The translations under genes and the position numbers were made by a program. A DNA stretch of 51,383 nt, taken from the NCBI GenBank assembly GCA_900763705.1, contig CAAFLG010000051.1, positions 1 through 51,383 of the forward strand. The letters run 5' to 3'. The first letter of the stretch is position 1. Every line of letters begins with the position of its first letter. This DNA is from an uncultured Oscillospiraceae bacterium (GTDB lineage: Bacteria; Bacillota; Clostridia; Oscillospirales; Oscillospiraceae). The notes under the pieces were generated by a model. It had not been told where the DNA came from and ran no database searches. It saw nothing but the letters and a program-made list of their open reading frames with translations. Shown here piece by piece: positions 9,405 through 18,701 of this stretch.

Positions 9405-11714
9405 TTACAGGCTGCGGATAACGAGCTTGCCGTCTTCCATCGCGGCGTGCAGCTGCGTGACGGGATGCTCGTAGGAATCGATGATCTGGCTTGCCATCTC
9501 ATCCTCCAGCTCCTTCTGGATCGTGCGGCGCAGGTTGCGCGCGCCGTAGGTCGCGGAATAGGACTTCTTGACGAGATACTCCTCAACCGCCTCATCCCAT
9601 GTAAAGTGCAGGCCCTTGTCCTCGAGGCTCTTTTGCAGTTCAGAGAGCATGATGCGGGCAATGCCGGCAAAATTCTGCTCGTCGAGACGGTTGAAGCAGA
9701 TGACCTCGTCCACGCGGTTCAGGAATTCCGGGCGCAGGAACTCGCCGAGCGCCTTCATCGCGCGGTCGCGGTTCTGCTCGTTGAGCGTGTGGCCGAAGCC
9801 AACGGTGCCCTCCTTGCGTTCCGAGCCTGCGTTGGACGTCATCACAATGACGGTATTTTCAAAGTTCACCTTGCGGCCGTGGGAGTCGGTGATCTCTCCG
9901 TCATCGAGAATTTGCAGCAGGACGTTCATCACATCGGGATGCGCCTTTTCGATCTCGTCGAAGAGGATGACAGCGTAGGGCTTGCGGCGGATCTTTTCGG
10001 TGAGCTGACCGGCCTCGTCATAGCCGACATAGCCCGGAGGCGAGCCGACGATGCGGGAGACCGAGTGCTTTTCCATGAATTCCGACATATCGAGACGGAT
10101 GAGCGCGTCGGGCGAATTGAAGAGGTCCTGCGCAAGCTGCTTGACAAGCTCGGTCTTGCCGACGCCCGTGGGGCCGACAAAGATGAAGCTCACGGGCTTG
10201 TGCTTGGGCGAAATGCCCACGCGGTTGCGGCGGATAGCGGCGGAAACAGCCTCGATGGCCTCGTCCTGGCCGACGATGTGCTCCTTGAGGCGCTTGTCAA
10301 GCTCGCTCAAACGGCGGAACTCGTCCTCGCGGATGCGGGAGGCGGGGATCTTCGTCCACAGCTCGATCACGCGGGCAAGGTTGTCCATCGAAAGCTGTGG
10401 GTCGCCCAACGCGCAGAGCGCGTCAAGCTCCTCCTGCGCCTTCATGGTGAGGCTCTTAAGCTCGGCGAGGCGCTCGAAATCAGGCTCCTCCGCGCCCTGC
10501 AGCAGCTCGCGCTCCTTGTCATAATCCTCGATCTCGCGGCGCAGCTCCATACAGCGGTTGATGTTCTTATCGTGCAGGTTGAGGTCCGAGCAGGCCTCGT
10601 CGATGAGGTCGATGGCCTTATCAGGCAGGAAGCGGTCGGTGATGTAGCGCTCGGAGAGCAGCACAGCCTGACGCAGGATGCCCTCGGGGATCTTGACGCC
10701 GTGGTACTGCTCATAGTAGTGGGCGATGCCCTTCAGGATCTTGAGCGTATCCTCCATGTTCGGCTCGTTGACCGTGACAGGCTGGAAGCGGCGCTCGAGC
10801 GCGGTGTCCTTTTCAATGTGCTTGCGGTATTCGGTAAAGGTCGTCGCGCCGATGACCTGGATCTCGCCTCGGGAAAGGGCGGGCTTTAAGATATTGGCGG
10901 CGTTCATGCTGCCCTCGGCGTCGCCCGCGCCGACGATGTTGTGCACTTCGTCGATGACAAGGATGACGTTGCCCATCTTGCGGATCTCCTCGATAAGGCC
11001 CTTCATGCGGCTTTCAAACTGACCGCGGAACTGCGTGCCTGCGACGAGCGCGGTGAGGTCGAGAAGATAGACCTCTTTGCTTCTGAGCTTGAAGGGCACT
11101 TCACCTGCGACGATGCGCTGGGCAAGTCCCTCGGCGATGGCGGTCTTGCCGACGCCCGGCTCGCCGATGAGGCAGGGGTTGTTCTTCTGGCGGCGGTTGA
11201 GGATCTGGATGACACGCTCGATCTCCTCCGCACGGCCGATGACCGCGTCGAGCTTGCCGTCGCGCGCGCGCTGGGAAAGATTGATGCAGTAAGAGTCAAG
11301 GAACTTGTGCTTGCTGCCTTTTTCAACCTTTTTGCCGCTGCGTGGACTTTGCGTCTGCTCGCTGTCGCCCGCGGGCGTGTCGCTTGCGGCGGGGCTGCCG
11401 CCGAAAAAGCGGCTCAGGAACGGGAAGGTCGCGGTCTTGCCGTCCTCCTCGTCGTCGCCCGTGGGATCGTCGGCGTCGGTCAGTCCTTCGAGATTCTCCG
11501 CGCCGCCGAAGGCACCCATCATCTCGTTGGAGATCGTATCGAGGTCTTCGTCGGTGATGCCCATACGGCGCATCATCTCGTCCACCTGCGGCAGTCCGAG
11601 ATTCTTGGCGCACTTGAGGCACAGGCCTTCGTTCACGTTCTGCCCGTTTTCCTGACGGGTGATGAACACGACGGCGATATTCTTTTTACATCTGGAACAG
11701 AGTTGCGGCTGCAT
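9405..11714 (-). CDS. clpE: ClpE-type AAA+ unfoldase with N-terminal zinc finger
   Basis: A 769-residue Clp ATPase. The N-terminus has CSRC near residue 6 and CLKC near 32, a four-cysteine zinc finger typical of ClpE, then an acidic linker (about 60-130). AAA+ domain one has GEPGVGKT (about 185), followed by a short UVR-like insert (about 410-450). AAA+ domain two has GPTGVGKT (about 513) and GSPPGYVGYDEAGQL. There is no ClpB-type long coiled coil. ClpE feeds proteins to ClpP during heat stress in Firmicutes. The ATG at 11714 follows AAGGAGG. No CtsR-like repeat lies in the 25-base gap to the CvpA gene, so it is probably part of the long operon. Confidence 0.88.
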   Translation of the reverse strand: MQPQLCSRCKKNIAVVFITRQENGQNVNEGLCLKCAKNLGLPQVDEMMRRMGITDEDLDTISNEMMGAFGGAENLEGLTDADDPTGDDEEDGKTATFPFLSRFFGGSPAASDTPAGDSEQTQSPRSGKKVEKGSKHKFLDSYCINLSQRARDGKLDAVIGRAEEIERVIQILNRRQKNNPCLIGEPGVGKTAIAEGLAQRIVAGEVPFKLRSKEVYLLDLTALVAGTQFRGQFESRMKGLIEEIRKMGNVILVIDEVHNIVGAGDAEGSMNAANILKPALSRGEIQVIGATTFTEYRKHIEKDTALERRFQPVTVNEPNMEDTLKILKGIAHYYEQYHGVKIPEGILRQAVLLSERYITDRFLPDKAIDLIDEACSDLNLHDKNINRCMELRREIEDYDKERELLQGAEEPDFERLAELKSLTMKAQEELDALCALGDPQLSMDNLARVIELWTKIPASRIREDEFRRLSELDKRLKEHIVGQDEAIEAVSAAIRRNRVGISPKHKPVSFIFVGPTGVGKTELVKQLAQDLFNSPDALIRLDMSEFMEKHSVSRIVGSPPGYVGYDEAGQLTEKIRRKPYAVILFDEIEKAHPDVMNVLLQILDDGEITDSHGRKVNFENTVIVMTSNAGSERKEGTVGFGHTLNEQNRDRAMKALGEFLRPEFLNRVDEVICFNRLDEQNFAGIARIMLSELQKSLEDKGLHFTWDEAVEEYLVKKSYSATYGARNLRRTIQKELEDEMASQIIDSYEHPVTQLHAAMEDGKLVIRSL

Positions 11715-11739
11715 GGTATGTCCTCCTTGGGGGTAAAAA

Positions 11740-12480
11740 TCAAGCTAACAGCGCAGCACACAGGCTGCGTGGGGTATGGCTCATAAAAAAAGATAAGAGA
11801 TAGGTGCCTTCGTACTCGGTGAAGATCTTGAAGCCGAGCTTCGGCGCAAGATCACAGACGAGGAAGAGCAGCAATGCGCTCTCGACAAGGCCGAAAAGAG
11901 CGCCGCCGGCGGTGTTGAGGGTGTTCAGCACCGGCAAGTCTAACACCTTGTCAATGCCCGCCGTAACAAGGCGGAGCAGCAGTGACAGCACGAGAAAGCA
12001 CAGCAGGAACACGATCGTTCGCACCACGCTGCCGAGCAGCGTCCGCACGGCGGTGAGCGCCGCCTCCTGCGCGGCAGAGCGCAGCGATCTGCGCACCGCG
12101 CCGTCAAGGTCGAAGTGCAGCAGGTTCTTGAGAAGCCCCGTCACGGCGAGCGGTGAGGCGTCATCGTCTGCATCCTCTTGCGCAGAAGATTCCGCATCGG
12201 CGCTTTCACCCGGCTGTTCGTCCTGCATCACAGCGTCTTCTCTCTCGTCCGTCCGCCCTTCGGTGTCGAACCACTCCTGCACGCTTTTTTCCACGCGCGG
12301 CATCAGCGCCTCCGTCACGGGCCCGGTGAGCGCATCGGTCAAAAGCGACGCGCCGATGAGCGCGACCAGAATGGCCGCGAGTGCCATAAAACTGCGGAAA
12401 AGCCCACGCTTTGCGCCCAGCACAACACCGAGCACGAGTACGAGTGCAAAGATCGCATCGATCATAAGACCATTATTCAC
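11740..12480 (-). CDS. CvpA family membrane protein
   Basis: A 246-residue protein with the CvpA start pattern (DAIFALVLVLGVVLGAKRG), two N-terminal membrane helices, an acidic soluble insert (about 75-115, DEQPGESADAESSAQED) and two further helices. CvpA proteins are linked to colicin V secretion and envelope functions in Gram-negative bacteria; the role in Clostridia is unknown. It starts at GTG (12480) behind AAAGGAG. It sits between the DUF5711 gene and clpE in the same direction. Confidence 0.8.
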   Translation of the reverse strand: MNNGLMIDAIFALVLVLGVVLGAKRGLFRSFMALAAILVALIGASLLTDALTGPVTEALMPRVEKSVQEWFDTEGRTDEREDAVMQDEQPGESADAESSAQEDADDDASPLAVTGLLKNLLHFDLDGAVRRSLRSAAQEAALTAVRTLLGSVVRTIVFLLCFLVLSLLLRLVTAGIDKVLDLPVLNTLNTAGGALFGLVESALLLFLVCDLAPKLGFKIFTEYEGTYLLSFFMSHTPRSLCAALLA

Positions 12481-12536
12481 GTTCTTCGCACTCCTTTCAA
12501 GTCATAAATTGTAACATTTTTAGCGATTTGCAGAAA

Positions 12537-13727
12537 TTACGGAATATAAAGCCAGGCGGAAGACGAGCCGACGAGCACCGCCGTACCGTCTGATCGCATC
12601 AGGACGGAGCGGGCATATTCCGTGCCGTCGAGCCGCGCGTATTCCTCGAGCTGGGGGGTGTAGATCACAAGACTGTCGCTGTAGAGCACTGCGATATAGC
12701 GGCCCGCGGCAGACATGGACAGCACCTCGCCGGTCGTATCAAGGCTTGCAAGGGTCGAACCGTCCTGCGCGACGGTGACGAGCTTCATCGTGCTGCCCGA
12801 GCGGTAGCGGCCGAGGAGCAGCGCGGCAAAATTCTCACCGTTCAAACTCTGCCCGCGAAGATAGGGATATTCATAGCGGTAGCTGCCGGAGAGCGAGCCT
12901 TCCGCCGTAAAGAGCGTGAGCCCCTCGTCCGTCAGGCACGCGAGCGTTCCCGCGACGCTGCCGGTCGAAAGGAGCAGCGAGCCTGTGAGCGTGTTGACCG
13001 CCGTCGGCTTGTCGCTGCCGAGGGAGTAGATATTCACCGTGTCGGCAAAGACGCCGCCCGATTCGCCGAGCGTTACGGCGGCCATGTGCTTGCAGTCGCG
13101 CAGCACCGTCGCGTCGATGACGTAATGCTCGGAGGAATTGAACGCGAGCACCTTCTCGCCCGAGGCGTCGTACATCGTAACGGCGGATTTGTATCCGCTC
13201 TTTTCCGTGTTGAGCGCCATATAGTCGGACGAGTTGAGCGAGACGGACAAGATGCTGCCGCTCACTTCACCGCTCATATCGCGCACGAGGCCGCTTGCGG
13301 AGAAAATGAGCAGCGACCGCCCGCCGATGTCGTACACCGCGGCAGTCTGCCCGCCGACGGCGATGGCCGGGGTCGTGAGCTTCACATTCTCGCTGCAAAC
13401 GATGCTGCCGTCGCTGCCGAGCACGGAGACATTCGTCGTCGAGGCGATGATCAAATGGTCGCCGAGCAGCGCGAAGACATTGCTGCGGTCGTTGCTGAAG
13501 GAATAGAGTTCTGCCTTGCCCTGTTCGTCCTGCTGCACCTTGTTGTAGGAAAACAGGCGGCGGACGCTGTCAAGGCTGCTCAGATCCTTCCATGCCGCGG
13601 CAACCACCACTCCCAGCACGACCACGAGCGTAAGGATGACCGTCAGCACCCGTTTGCCGCGGCGCGGCGCGGCCTGCGAGCGGCGGATCTCCTCGCGGAT
13701 ATTCTCTTCCTCTCTGCGGTCAGTCAT
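12537..13727 (-). CDS. DUF5711 family membrane-anchored beta-propeller-like protein
   Basis: A 396-residue protein with one N-terminal membrane helix (about 20-42) after a charged cytoplasmic tail, then an extracytoplasmic domain of repeated strands resembling a beta-propeller, as in DUF5711 proteins. The ATG at 13727 overlaps the truA stop by eight bases (ATGACTGA) with GAGG upstream, indicating translational coupling; two earlier in-frame ATGs (13745, 13739) lack a suitably placed ribosome-binding site. Function unknown; a sensor or scaffold at the envelope is possible. Confidence 0.78.
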   Translation of the reverse strand: MTDRREEENIREEIRRSQAAPRRGKRVLTVILTLVVVLGVVVAAAWKDLSSLDSVRRLFSYNKVQQDEQGKAELYSFSNDRSNVFALLGDHLIIASTTNVSVLGSDGSIVCSENVKLTTPAIAVGGQTAAVYDIGGRSLLIFSASGLVRDMSGEVSGSILSVSLNSSDYMALNTEKSGYKSAVTMYDASGEKVLAFNSSEHYVIDATVLRDCKHMAAVTLGESGGVFADTVNIYSLGSDKPTAVNTLTGSLLLSTGSVAGTLACLTDEGLTLFTAEGSLSGSYRYEYPYLRGQSLNGENFAALLLGRYRSGSTMKLVTVAQDGSTLASLDTTGEVLSMSAAGRYIAVLYSDSLVIYTPQLEEYARLDGTEYARSVLMRSDGTAVLVGSSSAWLYIP

Positions 13728-14475
13728 TGAGTCGTTCATCCTCATACCATAGTCTTGTCATGTACAGTCCGCCCGGCGGCACGGTGGGCCCTGCGAGCGA
13801 GCGGTCGCCGGAGGCAAGGATCTCGGGAATGTCCTCGGGCGTGAGCTTGCCCTCGGCGGCGTAGAGCACGGTGCCGGTGATGGCCCGTACCATGTTATAC
13901 AGAAATCCGTCCGCGCAGACCTTGAGCTCCAGAAGATCGCCCGAGCGCGACACGCGGCAGTAGTGCACGGTGCGCACGGTGGTTTTCGTCTCCGTGCCGA
14001 CGGAGCGCACGGCCTTGAAGTCGTGCGTACCCTCGAAGGCGCGCGCCGCGCGGTCCATCACCTCTTCATCGAGGTGCTTGGGGTAAAAATAGGCGCGGTC
14101 GACGTAGAACGGATTTTTGATGCGGGAGTTAAAAATGCGGTAGGTGTATTCTTTCTTTTTGCACGAGAGGATGGCGTTGAAACCGTCCGCCACCTCGAGC
14201 GCCTCGCGCACAACGATATCCTCGGGCGTGTGCGTGTTCACGGCAAAGGGCAGGCGCTCGACCGGGATACGGGAATTCGTGTGGAAATTCGCAATGTAGC
14301 GCTCGGCGTGCACGCCGGCGTCCGTGCGGCCGCAGCCGACGAGCTTGACGCTCTCGCCGCAGACCTTCGAAAGTCCCTTTTCCATCGTCTCGCAGACGCT
14401 TGAAACGGTCTTCTGCACCTGCCAGCCGTGGTAGGCGCTGCCGTTATACATGAGCTTGAGGGCAATGTTTCGCAT
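13720..14475 (-). CDS. truA: tRNA pseudouridine(38-40) synthase TruA
   Basis: A 251-residue enzyme that isomerises uridines 38-40 in the tRNA anticodon stem. The catalytic Asp is D52 in GRTDAGVHA, and YNGSAYHGWQ near residue 10 is the family's N-terminal signature. Length is normal. It follows ecfT by 14 bases, the usual Firmicutes order, and is coupled to DUF5711 downstream. Confidence 0.96.
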   Translation of the reverse strand: MRNIALKLMYNGSAYHGWQVQKTVSSVCETMEKGLSKVCGESVKLVGCGRTDAGVHAERYIANFHTNSRIPVERLPFAVNTHTPEDIVVREALEVADGFNAILSCKKKEYTYRIFNSRIKNPFYVDRAYFYPKHLDEEVMDRAARAFEGTHDFKAVRSVGTETKTTVRTVHYCRVSRSGDLLELKVCADGFLYNMVRAITGTVLYAAEGKLTPEDIPEILASGDRSLAGPTVPPGGLYMTRLWYEDERLND

Positions 14476-14489
14476 AGAAGCGTCCTTTC

Positions 14490-15281
14490 TCAGCGCAGCA
14501 CGATGACGACAGCCACCAGCGCCGCGTAATAGCCGAGCACAAGATAGTCGCGCGTCTGGTAGCGCAGCACGTTGAGCTTCGTGCGGCCCTCACCGCCGTG
14601 GTAGCAGCGGCACTCCATGGCGGTCGCCAGCTCGTCGGCGCGGCGGAAAGCGCTGACAAAGAGGGGCACGAGCAGCGGCACGAGCGCCTTGGCGCGCTGC
14701 ATGAGGCTGCCGGTCTCAAAGTCGGCGCCGCGCGCCTTCTGCGCGGACATGATCTTATCCGTCTCCTCGATGAGCGTGGGGATGAAGCGCAGCGCGATGG
14801 ACATCATCATCGCCAGCTCGTGCACGGGGAGCTTGATGGCCTTGAGGGGGTTCAGCAGGTTTTCAAGACCGTCCGTCAGGCGGATGGGCGAGGTCGTATA
14901 GGTGAGCAGGAACGTGCCCATGATCAAAAGCGTGATGCGCAGCATCATCGTGACGGCCGCGCGCACGCCCTCGAGCGTCATGTGGAAGATCCAGAAATGC
15001 CAGATCTCCTTGCCGGGCGTATAGAAGAGGTTCAGCACCGCCGTGAAGGCGATGATGAACAAAACGGGCTTGAGCCCTTTGAAAAGCGCCTTCACGCTCA
15101 CGCGCGAGATGCGCACGGCGATCACGAGCGTCAAAACGAGGATGCCGTAGGCAAGGTAGCTCTTGGCGGTGAAGAGCGCCACGATGTAGAGCACCGTGAT
15201 GAGCAGCTTCGTGCGCGGGTCGAGCTTATGGGCGAGCGTATCGCCCGGGAAATACTGTCCGAGCGTGATATCCTTCAGCAT
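14490..15281 (-). CDS. ecfT: Energy-coupling factor transmembrane protein EcfT
   Basis: A 263-residue membrane protein with about five to six hydrophobic segments and the EcfT coupling signatures MARSG-like QKARGADFE (about 183) and a second Ala-Arg-Arg-like stretch near SAFRRADELATAMECR. It links the two Ecf ATPases to exchangeable vitamin-binding S components in the membrane. The start codon overlaps the ecfA2 stop by seven bases, indicating coupled translation. No S component is encoded here. Confidence 0.93.
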   Translation of the reverse strand: MLKDITLGQYFPGDTLAHKLDPRTKLLITVLYIVALFTAKSYLAYGILVLTLVIAVRISRVSVKALFKGLKPVLFIIAFTAVLNLFYTPGKEIWHFWIFHMTLEGVRAAVTMMLRITLLIMGTFLLTYTTSPIRLTDGLENLLNPLKAIKLPVHELAMMMSIALRFIPTLIEETDKIMSAQKARGADFETGSLMQRAKALVPLLVPLFVSAFRRADELATAMECRCYHGGEGRTKLNVLRYQTRDYLVLGYYAALVAVVIVLR

Positions 15282-16144
15282 TTCCTGCCGCCCCCCTTCT
15301 TCAGCGCGACAAGCTCCGCGCTCAGCTCCTCCACCGTGTAAACATCGGGCGAGATGGCAAGTCCTCTTTCGCGCAGCGCCATGGCGATGCGCGTGACCTG
15401 CGGCACGTCGAGTCCCGCGCTCATCAGCTCGTCGCCGCGGGCAAAGACCTCGCGCGGCGTGCCGCTCATGAGCACATGGCTGTCGGACAGCACCACGATA
15501 CGGTCAACGTTTTTCGCGATCTCCTCCATGCTGTGGCTCACGAGCACGACGGTCGTGCCGCGCTCGCGGTGGAATTCGCGGATATTTGCAAGCAGGCTCT
15601 CTCTGCCCTGCGGGTCAAGGCCAGCGCTCGGCTCATCGAGCACGAGCACCTCGGGTTCCATCGCGATGACGCCCGCGATGGCCACGCGGCGCTTCTGTCC
15701 GCCGGAGAGGGCGAAGGGCGACTTTTCCAGCAGCTCCTCGGAAAGGCCGGCAAAGCGCGCCGCCTCGCGCACGCGGCGGTCGATCTCGTCTTTCGACAGG
15801 CCCATATTCGTCGGGCCGAAGGCGATATCGCGATAAACCGTTTCCTCGAAGAGCTGATACTCCGGATACTGGAACACAAGGCCCACGCGGAAACGGACAT
15901 CCCGGATCTTCTTGGGATCTGCCCAGATATCCTCCCCGCCGAGCAGGATGCGCCCGGAGGTGGGCTTCAAAAGGCCGTTCAAATGCTGGATCAGCGTCGA
16001 CTTGCCGCTGCCCGTGTGGCCGATAATACCCAAAAACTCGCCGCGATAAATATCAAGCGACATATCCTGCACCGCACTGCGGCAGAAGGGCGTGCCCGCG
16101 CCGTAGGTGTGCGTCAGATTTTCTACACGAATGATCTCTTCCAA
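15275..16144 (-). CDS. ecfA2: Energy-coupling factor transporter ATPase EcfA2
   Basis: A 289-residue ABC ATPase with Walker A GHTGSGKST (about 42), signature ALSGGQKRR (about 145) and Walker B VLVLDEPSAGLDP. It pairs with EcfA1 to power group II ECF vitamin uptake. It uses a TTG start at 16144 preceded by AAGAGGACAGAACC. It overlaps ecfT downstream and lies 12 bases after ecfA1. Confidence 0.94.
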   Translation of the reverse strand: MEEIIRVENLTHTYGAGTPFCRSAVQDMSLDIYRGEFLGIIGHTGSGKSTLIQHLNGLLKPTSGRILLGGEDIWADPKKIRDVRFRVGLVFQYPEYQLFEETVYRDIAFGPTNMGLSKDEIDRRVREAARFAGLSEELLEKSPFALSGGQKRRVAIAGVIAMEPEVLVLDEPSAGLDPQGRESLLANIREFHRERGTTVVLVSHSMEEIAKNVDRIVVLSDSHVLMSGTPREVFARGDELMSAGLDVPQVTRIAMALRERGLAISPDVYTVEELSAELVALKKGGGRKC

Positions 16145-16156
16145 GGTTCTGTCCTC

Positions 16157-16999
16157 TTAGGTAAAATTTTTCATGATGGCGTCCGCGCATTCTTTCACGG
16201 TGATCGCGTCCGTCGGCACGTCCATCCCGGCCTCGCGCAGGGAAAAGAGCAGCGAGACCGTATCGGGCACGGCAAGGCCGATGTCCTCAAGCTCCTTTTT
16301 ACGGGTGAATACCTCGCGCGGCGTGCCGTCCATCACAACAAGGCCGTCGTTCATCACGATCACGCGGTCGGCGTGCTCGGCTTCGTTCATGTGGTGGGTG
16401 ATGAGCACCACGGTGATGCCCTGCTCGTAGTTGAGTTTTTCCACCGCCGCGAGCACCTCGCGCCGACCCACGGGGTCGAGCATGGCGGTCGCCTCGTCGA
16501 GCACGATGCACTCAGGCTCCATCGCGAGCACGCCCGCGATGGCAATGCGCTGCTTCTGTCCGCCGGAGAGAAGGTGCGGCGCGTGCTTGACATACTGCGT
16601 CATGCCGACCGCCTCGAGCGCATCGTCCACGCGCTTGCGGACCTCCTCGCTCGGCACGCCCAGATTCTCGGGCGCGAAGGCGACGTCCTCTTCGACGACA
16701 TTTGCGACGATCTGGTTGTCGGGGTTCTGGAAGACCATGCCCACGCGCCTGCGGATCTCGAGCAGAAGCTCTTCATTGCTCGTGTCCATGCCCTCAACAT
16801 AGACCTTGCCGCCGCTTGGCAGCAAAACTGCGTTGAAGGTCTTGGCGAGGGTCGATTTGCCGCTGCCGTTGTGTCCCAGCACCACGACAAAGCTGCCGCG
16901 CTCGATCTCCACGTCCACGCCGCGCAGCGCGCGCGTATTGCCCTCCCCTTCCGCGCCGGGATAGGTGAAGGCGAGGTCCTGTGTTTTTATCATTTCCAT
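16157..16999 (-). CDS. ecfA1: Energy-coupling factor transporter ATPase EcfA1
   Basis: A 280-residue ABC ATPase with Walker A GHNGSGKST (about 42), signature LLSGGQKQR (about 145), Walker B CIVLDEATAMLDP and an H-loop (VVLITHHMNEAEHAD). The ATG at 16999 is chosen because AAGGAAA lies at proper distance; the open frame continues upstream into the methyltransferase gene without a better start. First of the three ECF genes. Confidence 0.94.
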   Translation of the reverse strand: MEMIKTQDLAFTYPGAEGEGNTRALRGVDVEIERGSFVVVLGHNGSGKSTLAKTFNAVLLPSGGKVYVEGMDTSNEELLLEIRRRVGMVFQNPDNQIVANVVEEDVAFAPENLGVPSEEVRKRVDDALEAVGMTQYVKHAPHLLSGGQKQRIAIAGVLAMEPECIVLDEATAMLDPVGRREVLAAVEKLNYEQGITVVLITHHMNEAEHADRVIVMNDGLVVMDGTPREVFTRKKELEDIGLAVPDTVSLLFSLREAGMDVPTDAITVKECADAIMKNFT

Positions 17000-17019
17000 A
17001 TCGGTGCGTTTCCTTTTGT

Positions 17020-17883
17020 TTATTCGCTGAACCAGCGGCCCGTCGCGCCGCAGGGCAGCGCGAGCCCCGTCTCCGTCACGGGCAGGCCCAGCTCGTCCCA
17101 CGTGACCTTGCCGCCGTACTTTTCCGCGACCAGCAGGTGCAGCATATAGCCGAGCACGGACGGAGCAAGCCCCGTCGTATACGAGTTGATGATGACGAAC
17201 AGCGGCTTATCCGACAAAACCTGCGAGCAAAGCTTTACGAAGGGATAGAGATTGTCCTCAAGCTTCCACACCTCGCCCCCCGGACCGCGGCCGTAGCTCG
17301 GCGGGTCCATGATGATGGCGTCGTAGGTCTTGCCGCGGCGGATCTCACGCTCGACGAACTTTGCGCAGTCGTCGATGATCCAGCGCACCGGCGCATCGGC
17401 AAGGCCGCTGACGCGCGCGTTCTCGCGCGCCCAGTTGACCATGCCCTTCGCCGCGTCCACATGGCAGACCTGCGCGCCCGCCGCCGCGCACGCGACCGTC
17501 GCGCCGCCGGTGTAGGCAAAGAGGTTCAGCACGCGGATGGGTCTGCCCGCGTTTTCGATCTTCTCGCGCGCAAAGTCCCAGTTCACAGCCTGCTCGGGGA
17601 AAAGGCCCGTGTGCTTAAAATTCATGGGCTTGACCTGAAAGGTGAGGTCTTTGTACTTCACCTGCCAGGATTCGGGGAGCTTGTCCTTATCCCAGTGTCC
17701 GCCGCCCGAGGACGAGCGGTAGTAGCGGCCCTGCGCGCTGCGCCAGCCGCGGTTCGTGTGCGGCGTCTCCCAGATCGCCTGCGGGTCAGGGCGCACAAGT
17801 GTCTGTTTGCCCCAGCGCTCCAGCTTTTCCCCGCCGCCGCAGTCAAGCAGTTCGTAATCATTCCATCCGTCCGCGATCCACAT
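17020..17883 (-). CDS. SAM-dependent RNA methyltransferase, RlmI/RlmK-like
   Basis: A 287-residue class I methyltransferase. The SAM-binding motif VLNLFAYTGGATVACA is near residue 130 and the catalytic motif MDPPSYGRG near 205, as in the RlmI/RlmK group of 23S rRNA cytosine-5 or guanine methyltransferases. The N-terminal PUA-like domain seen in RlmI is shortened. ATG at 17883 has GGAG at good spacing. It heads the leftward ecf-truA-clpE run, with a good promoter just upstream. The exact RNA target is inferred only. Confidence 0.82.
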   Translation of the reverse strand: MWIADGWNDYELLDCGGGEKLERWGKQTLVRPDPQAIWETPHTNRGWRSAQGRYYRSSSGGGHWDKDKLPESWQVKYKDLTFQVKPMNFKHTGLFPEQAVNWDFAREKIENAGRPIRVLNLFAYTGGATVACAAAGAQVCHVDAAKGMVNWARENARVSGLADAPVRWIIDDCAKFVEREIRRGKTYDAIIMDPPSYGRGPGGEVWKLEDNLYPFVKLCSQVLSDKPLFVIINSYTTGLAPSVLGYMLHLLVAEKYGGKVTWDELGLPVTETGLALPCGATGRWFSE

Positions 17884-17931
17884 ATCATATCTCCTTCGCC
17901 GCAAGGCATAGTAGTTCATAATAATCGTGTT

Positions 17932-17961
17932 ATTATACTACGTCCGCGCGGCGATAGTCAA
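17932..17961 (-). promoter_or_regulatory. Promoter of the methyltransferase-ecf-truA-clpE run
   Basis: On the minus strand, TTGACT (17961-17956), 18-base spacer, TATAAT (17937-17932). It lies about 50 bases upstream of the methyltransferase start. Confidence 0.75.
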
Positions 17962-18075
17962 TGTATAAATCGTAAACGATACTTTATTTAAGTGTTTCCC
18001 TTTCTTTGCGATGGACTTTACTGCGCATCTGTGCTATGCTGACGAAAAGAAACGATAGAAAGCCGGTCTTTTTTC

Positions 18076-18642
18076 ATGGATAAACTGCTGCTTCACTCCT
18101 GCTGCGCGCCCTGCTCGGTCTACTGCGTGGACACGCTGCGCGCCGATGGCATCGAGCCCACCTCGCTCTGGTTCAACCCCAACATCCACCCGTGGACGGA
18201 ATACGACGCGCGCCGCCGCACGCTGCTGGAATACGGCGAAAAGGAGCACCTTGCGGTGCACATTTTGGAGGATTATGGCCTGCGCGACTTTGTCCGCGCC
18301 GTGAGCGCCGACATCGATCATCGCTGCGCGCACTGCTATACGATCCGCCTCGGCACGGCAGCCAAATACGCCGCCGACCACGGCTACGACGCCTTCACCT
18401 CGTCGCTGCTCATCTCTCCCTATCAGGATCACAAGCTATTGAAGGCTGTGGGCGAGACGATGGGCAAAAAGTATGGCGTTCCCTTCTATTACCGCGACTT
18501 CCGCCCCGGCTTCCGCGAGGGGCAGAACAAGGCGCGCGAGATGGGACTTTATATGCAGAAATACTGCGGCTGCATCTTCTCTGAAGAGGATCGCTACAAA
18601 ACGAAGATTGAAAAGGCGAAAAAGCGTTACGCTGAGGAATGA
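18076..18642 (+). CDS. queH: Epoxyqueuosine reductase QueH
   Basis: A 188-residue QueH (former DUF208) protein that reduces epoxyqueuosine to queuosine in tRNA, the non-cobalamin alternative to QueG. The N-terminal CCAPC (residues 9-13) plus CAHC (about 84-87) and KYCGC (about 158-162) supply the cysteines for an iron-sulfur cluster. Length is normal. A weak promoter lies upstream; no preQ1 riboswitch was recognised. Confidence 0.93.
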   Translation: MDKLLLHSCCAPCSVYCVDTLRADGIEPTSLWFNPNIHPWTEYDARRRTLLEYGEKEHLAVHILEDYGLRDFVRAVSADIDHRCAHCYTIRLGTAAKYAADHGYDAFTSSLLISPYQDHKLLKAVGETMGKKYGVPFYYRDFRPGFREGQNKAREMGLYMQKYCGCIFSEEDRYKTKIEKAKKRYAEE

Positions 18643-18651
18643 ACATACGCC

Positions 18652-18686
18652 AAAAGCACCGGGACAAATGCCCCGGCGCTTTTTTC
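18652..18686. terminator. Bidirectional terminator between queH and aspartokinase gene
   Basis: AAAAGC-A-CCGGG pairs with CCCGG-C-GCTTTT around a short loop and is followed by TTTTTT. It separates two convergent genes. Confidence 0.75.
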
Positions 18687-18701
18687 CATTTGGGTCTTCT
18701 T

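Noticed and set aside
9360..10889. 509-codon open frame antisense to clpE
   Set aside because: Shadow of the clpE reading frame; no family features or ribosome-binding site.
17962..18075. preQ1 riboswitch upstream of queH
   Set aside because: No CTAGCTACACC-like core or A-rich tail was found.
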